From Phyto melanocephala (taxonomy: Eukaryota; Arthropoda; Insecta; Diptera; Rhinophoridae), in NCBI GenBank assembly GCA_941918925.1, contig OW799237.1:70363626-70427625 (forward strand): a stretch of DNA of 64,000 nt, in the 5' to 3' direction. The notes beneath the pieces are model-generated. The model saw nothing but the letters and a program-made list of their open reading frames with translations, was not told the DNA's origin and ran no database searches. How positions within the stretch are numbered: position 1 is the stretch's first letter; each line of letters starts with the position of its first letter. This document shows, one piece after another, positions 23,167-33,015 of the stretch. Both the position numbers and the translations under genes were made by a program.

Positions 23167-24136
23167 AACAATATTGATTCCATTATTAGTTTCATGTAGC
23201 AAGAAAAATCATAACACCCCAGAGGTCTTCTAATTAAACATTTTTGCATAAATTTACAAGTTATTGCTCCTTCTGCATATGTTTTAGTCTTTGGCCTTTT
23301 AAATTTAATCGTTGATAATAAGTAATAAGGACTAAATCAAATTGTTTGCACATTAGGATGGTTAAAAAAAATTTTTAAACAAGCTACCCCTTAGAATTAA
23401 AGATAAGCTGAAGAAGATTGCAGATTTATTATTTTATTTTTTTTTTGCCTCGCCTTTGAATTCAACCATTTTAGTTCTTTGTAGTGTCGCCATTTATAGT
23501 TCAATCATAAGATATTACATATCGTTATTCAAGGCTTTATTTGAGCTAAATTATCTCTTTAATGATTTTTGACTTCATTTATTTTAAAAAAAATAAAAAG
23601 AATATTTTCTATTCATAATCAAAATAAGTTACAGAACTTAAGAAAATCAAAACACTAAACTCTTTTTTGAACTTTTAATTTAATAGAGATAAATTGTTTA
23701 AGGAGTTTGACATGAAAATAAAACAAAAGGTTTGTTTGAATCGTCCCAAGGGGTGACTGGCTCAATTTTATGTATGTGGAGTTCAAACCATCTTAATATA
23801 CATACATCCACATTTACATGTTTGCATATGTACATACATTTGCCTGCATAAATTAAAACCAGTATCTAGGAAACAAGGCCTTAAGGATAAACATTTGTGT
23901 CATCCAATAGATCTTTATGTGTTTACGTGTTAAAACTGGCTATGTGTGTGTATATAAATATACTTAATGGCAATATAATCCTTAAGTTCTTTGCATACTG
24001 TATTTAATAAGTCTTTTGTATTTGACAAACATATTGTGGGTCAATCAACACGAATATCGATAAACTGGGACAAATTATTCAATATTATATATCCACAAAT
24101 ACTTAATAACTAAGTTTATAAAAATAAATATACTTA
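23167..24136. other. A+T-rich DNA, nothing recognised
   Basis: Short ATACATACATnCAC runs at 23798-23840; otherwise unassigned. Confidence 0.4.
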
Positions 24137-24675
24137 TAAAGGGTGGTTAAATTTTAAGGGTCGATGTTGATTTTGAATAAAACACAAATTATTAAGGAAA
24201 TTATTGTCATTTCTTGTTATTATGATAATATTGGTATGGTTCAATTATGTATGGAACAAAATATTGGCCAATGTTGATGTTCAATTGTTGGACACGATGA
24301 TTAGTCGAGATTGACTGTTTTTTTGCTACACTATCGAGGAAAACAGCAACGAACTAAGAAGGCAATCACAGATGTTTTCACATTTAAAACAGACCTGTTT
24401 TGCTGAAATTTAAATATTTTTTACAATTCTCCCAAATGTGGACAAATTTGAACGATTATGTTGACCAAAAGTATCACAAAATGCATTTTTTAACGCCCAT
24501 TTTCATAATAAGCCTGAATAACTTTAACGCGTTGCTCGATTGTGTACCTTTCTATGGTCCAAATTGAGTTAGTCTGAAATTGAGAAATGTTACATAAAAT
24601 ACAGAAAAAACACTTGACGTTTAGGTGTGGTTCACATTCAACGTCGTCGTCCCTTAAAATTTAACCAACCTTTAA
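24137..24675 (-). mobile_element. Internally deleted mariner-type element (GGGTGGTTAAATTTTAAGGG ends)
   Basis: Ends GGGTGGTTAAATTTTAAGGG (24141) and, inverted, GGTTGGTTAAATTTTAAGGG (to 24673) with TA outside. The minus strand encodes pieces of the transposase N terminus (ERYTIEQRVKVIQAYYENGR, then GQHNRSN, KTSV) broken by shifts; the catalytic part is deleted. Same family as 46.2-49.25, 47368-47768 and 58.5-61.2 kb. Confidence 0.75.
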
Positions 24676-24691
24676 AACACAGTTTTTGTAT

Positions 24692-25000
24692 ACCCTTTAC
24701 CTACAGTGCCTAGGGTATATAAAGTTTTGTCATTGCTTTTGTAATTTCTACAACATTAATTTTCGACTCCATAAAGTTTATATTTTCTGACTAGGGGAGT
24801 CGATTGACCTGTGGCCGTCTATCCGTGTGTTGGTTGTGATCAATTTTAAGAAGCCCTACATGTTACTCAGACCTTTATGTGGTATCAATATTTTGCAAAT
24901 ATCCAGGAATGAAACGCGTGGTACTAGCTGTAAATATATACGAAATACCACAAGAGATATTCTTCGAAATTTTGTGTAAGTCGGTTACTAACCGACAAAG
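24692..25000 (+). mobile_element. Decayed 5' part of a family A element, copy A5
   Basis: TATACCCTTTACC, GGGTATATAAAG, TTTTCGACTCCATAAAG, TAGGGGAGTCGATTGA and the CCGTCTATCCGTGTG stretch follow the A family in order with many changes; 3' part absent. Confidence 0.55.
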
Positions 25001-25514
25001 TTATAAACAAAAAAAATGTATAAGTATTATATATATATTTTTTATTTTATATTTATTAAATTATTAAAGCTCTTAATTAATTTTTAGACACACTAAGGAA
25101 GTAATACAAACCGTAGTCTCGAAAATTATTGAAAAACTCACAAATCGGTTTGAAACAAAAAACAACAAGAGACAAATGCTTCGGTGTTTTTTCTGAAATT
25201 CGCAAATGAAAATCGAAGTCAAGACCTTTTATTTAATTCCGTTATTGTGGGGGTTAAAGGGGACAAAGCTATAACTACTATATTTGACTCATATATTCGC
25301 CATTTAATCTAAGACATTATATTGGATTTTTTTCTTTTCCTATGTTACATTATTTTAATATCTAAGTTCTTTCATTTGATCCCCATCTCTTGGCTGTGTA
25401 GAAATTGAAAAATATCGATTTCCGTTTGCAAATTAAAAAAAAAACACCGAAACAGTTGTTCTTTGGTGCTTGTATCTCAGTTGGTTTCAAACGTATTTGT
25501 TAGTTTTTTTAGAT

Positions 25515-25860
25515 ATAATTTTAGAGAATACGGCTTGAAATTTGGAATATTAGAAGTATTACAAAATTATTTAGGAGTTCGAGGACGAGACTTTGGAACA
25601 ATACTTTAGTCATTGTTGTTGCGTTTGAGCGTATAAGACGCGACAATTTTGACATGGATACTATTCCGAACTTGGAATAACTAACGAACTCGAACTGGAA
25701 ATCCATATGGAATTACATTGAGGGTAGTGAACTAGTCGATTTTGTAGAAAAAATAGGATTATGGTTTTATAAGGAAAAATTTCATGTTATGCCAATTGGG
25801 CGTACGTGTATACCTATTATGGGCTTGGGCTTTTAGTGCCCCTAAGCCTAACCAGTATCT
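25515..25860 (+). pseudogene. LINE 3'-end fragment, older copy
   Basis: Aligns with 26500-26945: GAGGACGAGACTTTGGAACA, then CGAACTTGGAATA, ATTATGGTTTT, AAATTTCAT, ATGCCAATTGGGCGTACG, TGTATACCT and a CCTAAGCCTAACC tail. More diverged than the second copy; no frame remains. Confidence 0.5.
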
Positions 25861-26086
25861 TGAAAGTTTGAAAAATGTGATATATTAAAAAAAAAATATA
25901 TATTTTTTCGAATAATGTGTGCTTATAACTTTGCCGATTAGAGACCATTTTGTTCAACATTTTTCATTAATATCTCTAGAGGCATACGAAACCTATAAAT
26001 AGTAATATCTGTGTCAATAAATTATCCTAGGGCTATAAAATTTCAATTTTTATGATAAAAATAAGCGAAAAAACAGAGCCAGCTGT

Positions 26087-26175
26087 GTTCATTAGCTCAT
26101 ATCTCAGTAAGTTATGAGGGGATTATACTGATTTCTAATACGGATCTGCTCTCAAATATTATATACCCTACAACG
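26087..26175 (+). mobile_element. Small remnant of family A
   Basis: TTAGCTCATATCTCAGTAAG through GATCTGCTCTCAAATATT to TATATACCCTACAAC follows the A family block containing CTCATATCTCAGTTG. Very short and diverged. Confidence 0.4.
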
Positions 26176-26499
26176 GTCTTGGCATGAGTTCATACCTTCT
26201 TCCCTACTACTTAACATATTCCTAGACTTTTTAAAAACATTAAGTTTTAATTTTCATACATTGTGATAAAAGATTATGTTTTTAGCTGGGTAGATGCTTT
26301 AGAAAATCTTGTCAAACGACGTGCTTTAAGCGGATGTTTGTATGACTTTAAACATAACATTAGAGGTAAAGATTTATGTTCAAAAGCTTTTTAAATTTAG
26401 AAATGGTGTAACGTTATCGTTTTCACTTTTTTGCATGTTATCATAACTGCACTAGTTGGGTGTATGACTTTATAGAAATTTCATAGTGAATAACAAACA

Positions 26500-26945
26500 C
26501 TACTTAGTTTTGTAAATAGTTAAAGTTGCAGTTTAAAAACGAACTTAAAGTTTGGACGATGGAGAAACACGTCAAAAAATGGCAAAATAATAATGTCGGT
26601 GAAGAACTGTGGGGTGTTCTAAATCTTGAGAATCGAAGGGGATTCTGAAAATGAGTGAGAGAGACTGTCGGATAAAAAGCCTTTTGTATAGCTTGTGAGG
26701 AAGAGGATGAGACTTTGGAACAAGAACTTAAATGTGGATACTTTGCCAAACTTGGAATATCTAAGGAATTCGAATTGGAAACTTCAGGAAGTGGGTTCTT
26801 GATATATTGACAGAGTTGGAATTATGGTTTTTATTAGAAAATTTCATTCCATTAGAGAGAAAAATATGCCAATTGGGCATACGTGTATACCTGCTACAGG
26901 ATTAGGCTTTAAGTGCTCCTTTTTTCAACCTAACCTAACCTAGTT
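26500..26945 (+). pseudogene. LINE (non-LTR retrotransposon) 3'-end fragment
   Basis: One frame reads AFCIACEEEDETLEQELKC (about 26678-26735), resembling the cysteine/histidine knuckle (CxxC..ETLEH..C) found at the C end of Jockey- and R1-type reverse transcriptase proteins, here with Gln where His is usual. It then continues into a stop, a CCAATTGGGCATACGTG block and the tail AACCTAACCTAACCTAG. Reverse transcriptase itself is missing. Clade cannot be fixed. Confidence 0.5.
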
Positions 26946-27054
26946 TTGTACGATTGGGGATTAAAATGCTAAATTTTTATCTACACAAACGCTGGTGGAT
27001 AATTTGCTTTTAAATCTACCTTTAGTCTCCCCAACTCGAATATTGAAGGATATA

Positions 27055-28608
27055 TATATTTATATTTAGCACAAAATTTATTATTTTGTTGATAACTGTA
27101 ATCGCTATGGAAAACTCTCTTTATACTTAAATATGTATCATATTCTTTGCGTAAATTTGATTTGCAATAAAAATATTTTTATAAATTTAGTCTTGCAAGT
27201 GGGCGTTAAATTTTACTTAGATGTTTCAATATAGATTCCTGTATTCCTCCAAAATGTTTATTCATAGAGAAATTATATCGATTTGAGATAAGGCGTTAGA
27301 AGGTTTTCGTTAATGTAGGCGTATTCCCTTAATTTTTCGTTATTACAAGCCAATTTCAAAATCGTATATCTAATTTTGTCAGTTTGACTACATTTTTAAT
27401 TTTCAAAATACCGAGGAAGACACTGTGCAGTATAAATTTTCCTACATTTTGATTTATAATTTCTTACGTAATATATAGATTTAAGCAATTTTCAGGAAAA
27501 TATATTTTCTTTACTCAGGAAACATACATTCAAAATTTCATGGCTCTACGTTTATGCGTTTGGACACAATTGCATTTTATTCGATGTCAGAAGGACAGGG
27601 TTTTTTTGAGTCTTGTATTACGACCTATAACTCTCTTCCTAATATTTCGATTTAGCCCATTTTCAATACTACCCTACAAGAACAGTAACGGTAATTTGAC
27701 CGGTTATATGTTAGTTTCTTAAGGGCAATGTGAAAAAAATGACTGAAACTTTTGTGTATATGTGATTTTGCGTCTTTCTCTTACTTATTAGTTCTGTCGC
27801 CTGCAAAACATATATCTGGACTATTTACACTACAGCTGTTTCTAATCAAACATAATATAAATAGTAGTCACACTTAACGTATATATCGGTCAAAGCTAAC
27901 TCGTACAATAAAACAAATTTATTATCTTCTATATTATTTATTATTATATTTTTCATTACATCACTTTTTTTATCACAATATTTCACGTTAATTTCACTGC
28001 TTTCTGCAGGGGCTCATTTTAATCCTTTTCCATGGTATTAGCGTCATTGGTATTATAGCTGGAATTACTAAAAGTAAAAATTATGAAAATATGGAAAGGC
28101 ATATACATACATATTTATGTTTGGCTGCTGCCTTTCGCACTTACCTTTTATTTCTCGAGTATTTTATAAAAAACCTGGTCGAAAGAACTGCAAATTATTT
28201 AATAAAAATTACTATTTTTAACACTGAATTAAAAATTTTACACAATAATTTTACAATTTTTTTTTAACGCCAAGAAATCAACATACATTATTTGTCTCAC
28301 TCTTGCGTACGCTTATTTTTCCAGTAGCAGGAATTATGTATTAAATTGCTGCAATAGTGTTAACACAAACATTTTGTATGTGTTAGTTTCAGTCATTCGT
28401 ATCTTGTAGGGTAATCAGTATAAACAAACCTTGTGTTCAAGAAGTATTCTAGCAAAATTTGAACTCTCTCGGACGGACATAGCTAGATCGTCATAAAATT
28501 AAACCAGGACTCAGATATTATATAAAATGGATATTTCGATGTGTTGTAGACGGAATGACAAAATGAATATACACCCACACCATTTTTTTGTAGGTGGGTA
28601 TAAAAATA
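27055..28608 (-). mobile_element. Family B Helitron-like element, copy B3, interrupted
   Basis: Left part 27055-27669 (GCGTAAATTTG, GTGGGCGTTAAATTT, ACTCAGGAAACATAC, CTCTCTTCCTAATATTTCG, CCCATTTTCAATAC) and right part 28414-28608 (AACAAACCTTGTG, GATCGTCATAAAATT, 5' end ACCATTTTTTTGTAGGTGGG) are continuous in other B copies; a 744-bp element separates them. The hairpin end is missing. Confidence 0.75.
27670..28413. mobile_element. TIR element C inserted in B3
   Basis: Ends TACCCTACAAG and CTTGTAGGGTA, with a second inverted pair AATGACTGAAAC (27738) / GTTTCAGTCATT (28387) just inside. Host flanks read TTCAATAC and ATCAGTAT, a probable 8-bp duplication with several later changes. No transposase recognised. 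Superfamily unknown. Confidence 0.65.
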
Positions 28609-29050
28609 GGTGTCCATGCTGGTAAGTAAACAATAATATTTTGATACTCTTAAATTCTGCGAAATGCTGGCATATTTTAAGGCATTCATTGGTTAATAAT
28701 CGTTTGTTAGGCGTTGTTATTTTTCACGTCACTTCATATTTTGTTAGCTGACTTAAAACAATGAAAATAAAAACAAATCAATAAAAATTCAATGTAATTT
28801 TTAAGCCCTGCACCACCAGCAATGTACGGTGTTAAATTCCGGCTAAAAATTATTTTTTTTACTCTTGATTTCTATAGTATTTTGTTAGTAAACTATTATG
28901 GTTCTGTGGTAAATATGATACTGTTAATACAACTACAACAAAATTTATAATTGCTGCTCATAAATAAACATAAGAAGGCTACACTTTTTTCTTACAAGTC
29001 TTGTTGAGCTAGTGGTACATGTATTTCGATCCGTTTTGGCAGTTTATCAT
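28609..29050. other. Unassigned stretch
   Basis: No family or gene recognised. Confidence 0.35.
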
Positions 29051-29053
29051 TTA

Positions 29054-29972
29054 CGGCCCTTTTCACAATCTGTGATTATATTAATTTAACAGGAACATTA
29101 ACAAACCGCCGATATCGTTAACCGAAACTATTTAACATACGGTTAGTGTTTTGCGTTTCATCGTCTTTCGGTTAGTTAACACTAACATTATAGAAAAAGT
29201 ATGGTAATACTGGTTTTTATTATTTACGAAAAATTGTGGAATGAAAGAAAAGAATCAAAAAATATTATACAAAAATTCTTAGCAATTTTTTGATGAAAGA
29301 CAAATATATATATAAAATAAATTTTTTACTTAAAATAGATTAAATACAGTTCCTTGGTAAGTATAAATTGTTATATGTTATTTTATTATAATATTCTTAT
29401 TATAACAGCCACCAAAAAAATGGTGGGGGTATAATCATTTTGTCATTCCGTTTGTAACGTAAATGTTTATCTTTATCTCAACTTCATATAATTTCTCTGT
29501 TAATAAAGATTTTGGAAGAATAAAGGACTATATAGAAATATCTAAGTTGTGTTTATTAGCAGAAACTTTATTGACACGCCTACTTTAACGTCCACTTTAA
29601 AAGACTAAATTTAAGAAAACATTTTACTAGCATATCGAAGTTATAAAAAAAAGTGATACATATTTTAGTATTAAGATATTATTGCATAGCGATTATTGTG
29701 AAAAACATAATAATAAATTTTGTGCTATAAAAGAACATCAAATTGGTGGTGGGTATAAAAGATTCGGCACAGCCGAATATAGTGCTCTTACTTGTTTATT
29801 TTTATTTAAATAAAAGCCTTTAACCGACAGATTTTGTTCGGTTAAATTTAACAGAGACTTTTTGATTAATCTCTGCCGGTTATATGCTAACCGTACTTTG
29901 TGAAATTTAATTTTGCCTAACTTACGGTTAAAGTTCATGTTAAATTATAATCGCACTTTGTGAAAGGGGCCG
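29054..29972. mobile_element. PIF/Harbinger-like TIR element O with TTA duplication
   Basis: Ends CGGCCCTTTTCACAA and, inverted, CGGCCCCTTTCACAA extend imperfectly for about 50 bases (GATTATAATTTAAC, AACATGAAC). TTA flanks both ends (29051-29053, 29973-29975), the 3-bp duplication usual for PIF/Harbinger. No transposase; without the nested B4 the element is about 520 bp. A decayed relative lies at 4123-4427. Confidence 0.7.
29398..29796 (+). mobile_element. Family B Helitron-like element, copy B4, internally deleted and nested in O
   Basis: 5' palindrome CCACCAAAAAAATGGTGGGGG through TTTGTCATTCCGTTTGTAAC, then directly the late family blocks (AATTTCTCTGTTAATAAAG, GACACGCCTAC), subterminal GGTGGTGGGTATAAAAG, hairpin ATTCGGCACAGCCGAAT and CTCTTACTTG. 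About 700 bp of the family's interior is missing. Confidence 0.8.
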
Positions 29973-30404
29973 TTAATGTGCTTATTTGTGCTCGATTGCT
30001 TTTTAAACAGTTGTGTCAATCGGTTAGTTAGTTAGTTAATTTTTTTTCATTGTTTAAATAGGGGCGTGAAAAAAGTTACTAGATTGTTTACTTGAGTCGT
30101 TTTACAGTTATCTCAACATTTAGGTTACTTTGTTTCGAAAATCAATTAATAAGTAAAAAGTTATATTTAATAACAGTAAAATATTAAAGAGATACAAATT
30201 ACCGTTATAACAAGCTGCTGATATTTACTTGTTTTGTTTCTAAATAATATGTTTTAAAACATATTTTTCTGCTCATTTTTCAACACAATTAATTCTTAAA
30301 AGAAATTTTATAGTAAAATATATTTTTATGAATTTTGATTTATTTTAAGAGACTTCTTATAGTATTTTAATACAGAGGAAATATATCCTCCTTTATTTGA
30401 TACT

Positions 30405-30865
30405 AGAAAAGCCCGGCGCGCGTTGCTAAATTTAAATTTAATATCAAGTGTAAAAAACTAAAAATTAAAAATTTTTTTTAATGGGCGTGGCACTGCTCAC
30501 TTTTCTAATCAAGAAATTGTATAGCCATGACAACTCAATATGTGTGCAAAGTTTCACAAAAATCGGTCCAGAGCAAGTACCTCAAAATTATAACTTTTTT
30601 ATGGGAGTAGCCCTGTCCACTTCTCCAATCACGAAATTGTATAATTATGAGACCTCAATATGTGTGTGAAAGGTTTTAGAAAAATCAGTGAAGTTTAAGT
30701 AGCTGAAAAAGATAAATTTTTTTATGGGCGTGGCACTGCCCACTTTTCTAATCACGAAATTGTAAAGTCATGACAGCTTAATATGTGTGCAAAGTTTCAG
30801 AAAAATCGGTTAAGTGCAAGTAGCTAAAACTGATAACTGATTTTTATAGCCCTGGATCGAGGCTT
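30405..30865 (+). repeat. Element D1 with three 120-bp tandem units
   Basis: Starts ACTAGAAAAGCCCGGCGCGC, then three units begin ATGGGCGTGGCACTG-like at 30481, 30601 and 30724, each with TGTGTGCAAAGTTTCA and AAAATCGGT. The same family, inverted and with more units, lies at 55740-56420. The edge motif CTAG..CCCGGCGCGC is shared. Superfamily not identified. Confidence 0.7.
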
Positions 30866-31058
30866 CGTATTGCTTAAATATCCAAGTTGTGATTTTTAAA
30901 ACTGTAGAAAAATGTGTTAAGACATTTCAAGTGCAGCATTGTAATTATTCACGTTTATTTTCGTAAAAATATTAAGATCAAAAGTGCAATAGTATGAAGT
31001 TGTTGTCTACACCAATACACTACCCACAAAGCCGTGCAGATGACTTAGACAATATTTT

Positions 31059-31450
31059 TATTTCCGCCACCAAAAAAATTGTGGGGGTATATTTATTTTG
31101 TCATTCCATCTGTAACACATCGAAATATCGATTTTATACCCAATAAAGTATATAATTTCTTAATCGGGGTTTGATTTTATGACGATCTAGCTACGTCTGT
31201 CCGTCTGTTGAAAGCACGATAGAAATCGGACCGAAAAAGCAATCAACTCAAATTTTGCCAGAATATTTCTTACACACAAGGCTTGTTTGATATTAAAATG
31301 GGCTAAATCGGAGTGTTAGGAAGAGAGTTATAACTCGTAATACAAGAGTAGGTTAAAAAAAACCGTGTCCTTCCAACATCTAATAAAAGGCAATTGTGTC
31401 CAAACGCATTAACTTAGAGCCATGAAAGTTCGAATATATATTTCCTGAGC
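31059..31450 (+). mobile_element. Family B Helitron-like element, copy B5 (3' part lost)
   Basis: CCGCCACCAAAAAAATTGTG opens the element; TTGTCATTCCATCTGTAAC, GACGATCTAGCTACGTC and TAGGAAGAGAGTTATAACTC follow in order; homology stops after ATATATTTCCTGAGCTTAAA. Confidence 0.7.
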
Positions 31451-32017
31451 TTAAATCTAAACATTACAAAAGTAATAATATTTTAATTTTGGTGATTTTT
31501 AACGATTTCCGATTAAAGTTTTGATAATGGATACTTAAAAACATCTGACAACCCTGATTAGTGCCAGGTATAGGGCTCTTATTTTACTTTTCTTTAATTA
31601 AAAAAAAATCCGATATAATTTTAAACATTTATTTCATGAATAGACATAATTTTTGTATACTTCGATGGTATGGCATATGTCTCAACATAAATTACAATTA
31701 AATCATTAAACAAACTAGTTTATAGCTGGCTTGTATGTTACGGAAATGTACGACGCACAGCGGAGTATTTGACCTGAAAAACTGGCCAAAAAGGCAAAAC
31801 TGAATTTTCAGAAATCTTAAGAACTAAGTACGCAGCTCGACAGACAACAATATTTTACATTATATTGTAAATTTTTAACACTTTCAGTTGCGATTTGTAG
31901 CTCTGAGACCCTGCTAAAGTCAGGATAGTGAAGAAAATTATATGAGATTTAAATGTTTTTTTCGGTTTCTGAATGTTTATATGATATTTTTTTTTGCGGC
32001 TAAACGAATAAACTTGG
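31451..32017. other. Unassigned stretch
   Basis: No gene or family recognised. Confidence 0.35.
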
Positions 32018-32191
32018 ACATTCCGATCAAAGAGTGCTGATGATGAAACCGTAGCTGGTTTCGAAAATCCATTCCACTCGGCTGGTGTCGGGATAAAAAC
32101 TTACTTTTCCAAGTTTATTCTTTCATTATCACAAATTAAAAATTTAATTTCTTCATATAAAAGTGAAAAATTTAAAAAATGAACTTGAGCC
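32018..32191 (+). repeat. Repeat N, copy 1
   Basis: ACATTCCGATCAAAGAGTGC, GATGATGAAACCGTAGCT, GTCGGGATAAAA, TCTTTCATTATCACAAAT and GAACTTGAGCC recur in the same order and orientation at 57598-57742. This copy has about 25 extra bases after GGTTTCG. Confidence 0.6.
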
Positions 32192-32297
32192 TGTTTAGAA
32201 ATATGATTTAATCTATGAAATATATCAGTTCGACAAATCTTAATAAGTTTAACAATGATTTTTTTTTCGCTGAAAAGCTTGATCAAAAGTTATTTAA

Positions 32298-33015
32298 ACA
32301 AGTAAGATCGCTATATTCGGCCGTGCCGAATCTTATATACCCTTCACAACGTGTAGTCATGCATTAACAGTGGTTTGTGTCACCATTCATCCCATATGAA
32401 ATACGTACGTAATTATAAATTCACATATGTATGTTTAAAAAAACAAAAAAAAAACAAAAAAAAAATTTAAAAAAAAATTTAAAAAAAAAAATTTAAAAAA
32501 AAAATTATAATAAAAATATAAATAATATATTATATAAAAAATAAAAAAAAAAATAAAAAAAAAATAAAAAATTTAAAAAAAAATTAAAAAAAAAATTTTT
32601 TGGCTCAGCTGGGATTCGATGCCACGTTTTCTCTAACCAGTATACACGTTTGTATGTATGTATGTTGTTGTTGTAATGTTGTTTTTGTGAAAAAAAATCG
32701 AGGTGGTCGTGGGTTTTTGCTCGTATCTCAGTGGTTTATGTACCGATGTTTCTGATTTTCAATAGCGATCTACTCCCGAATATTTATGATATTTTAATAC
32801 CTTACCCGGGTCCAACCTATGTCGGGGGGCTTCAAAGAGTTGATTTCAACATACACACGGACAGACGGACAGACTTACAGAGCATAATCGACTCCCCTAT
32901 TCATAAGCTTTCAGAAAATATATACTTTATGGGGTCGGAAATGAAAATTGTAGAAATTTCACACGGAATGACAAACCTATATATACCCTTTTTCACTGTG
33001 TGAAGGGTATAAAAA
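32298..33015 (-). mobile_element. Family A Helitron-like element, copy A6 (well kept)
   Basis: Hairpin ATTCGGCCGTGCCGAAT, TATACCCTTCACAACGTG, a short A-rich tract, GGCTCAGCTGGGATTCGATG, GGACAGACGGACAGAC and 5' CACTGTGTGAAGGGTATAAA. Near-identical to A2 and A7 outside the A-rich tract, so these three are the youngest A copies here. Confidence 0.85.

Noticed and set aside
26925..26942. CCTAACCTAACCTAG as a telomere-type repeat
   Set aside because: Too short, and Diptera lack TTAGG telomeres; it lies at the end of a LINE fragment and is better read as its tail.
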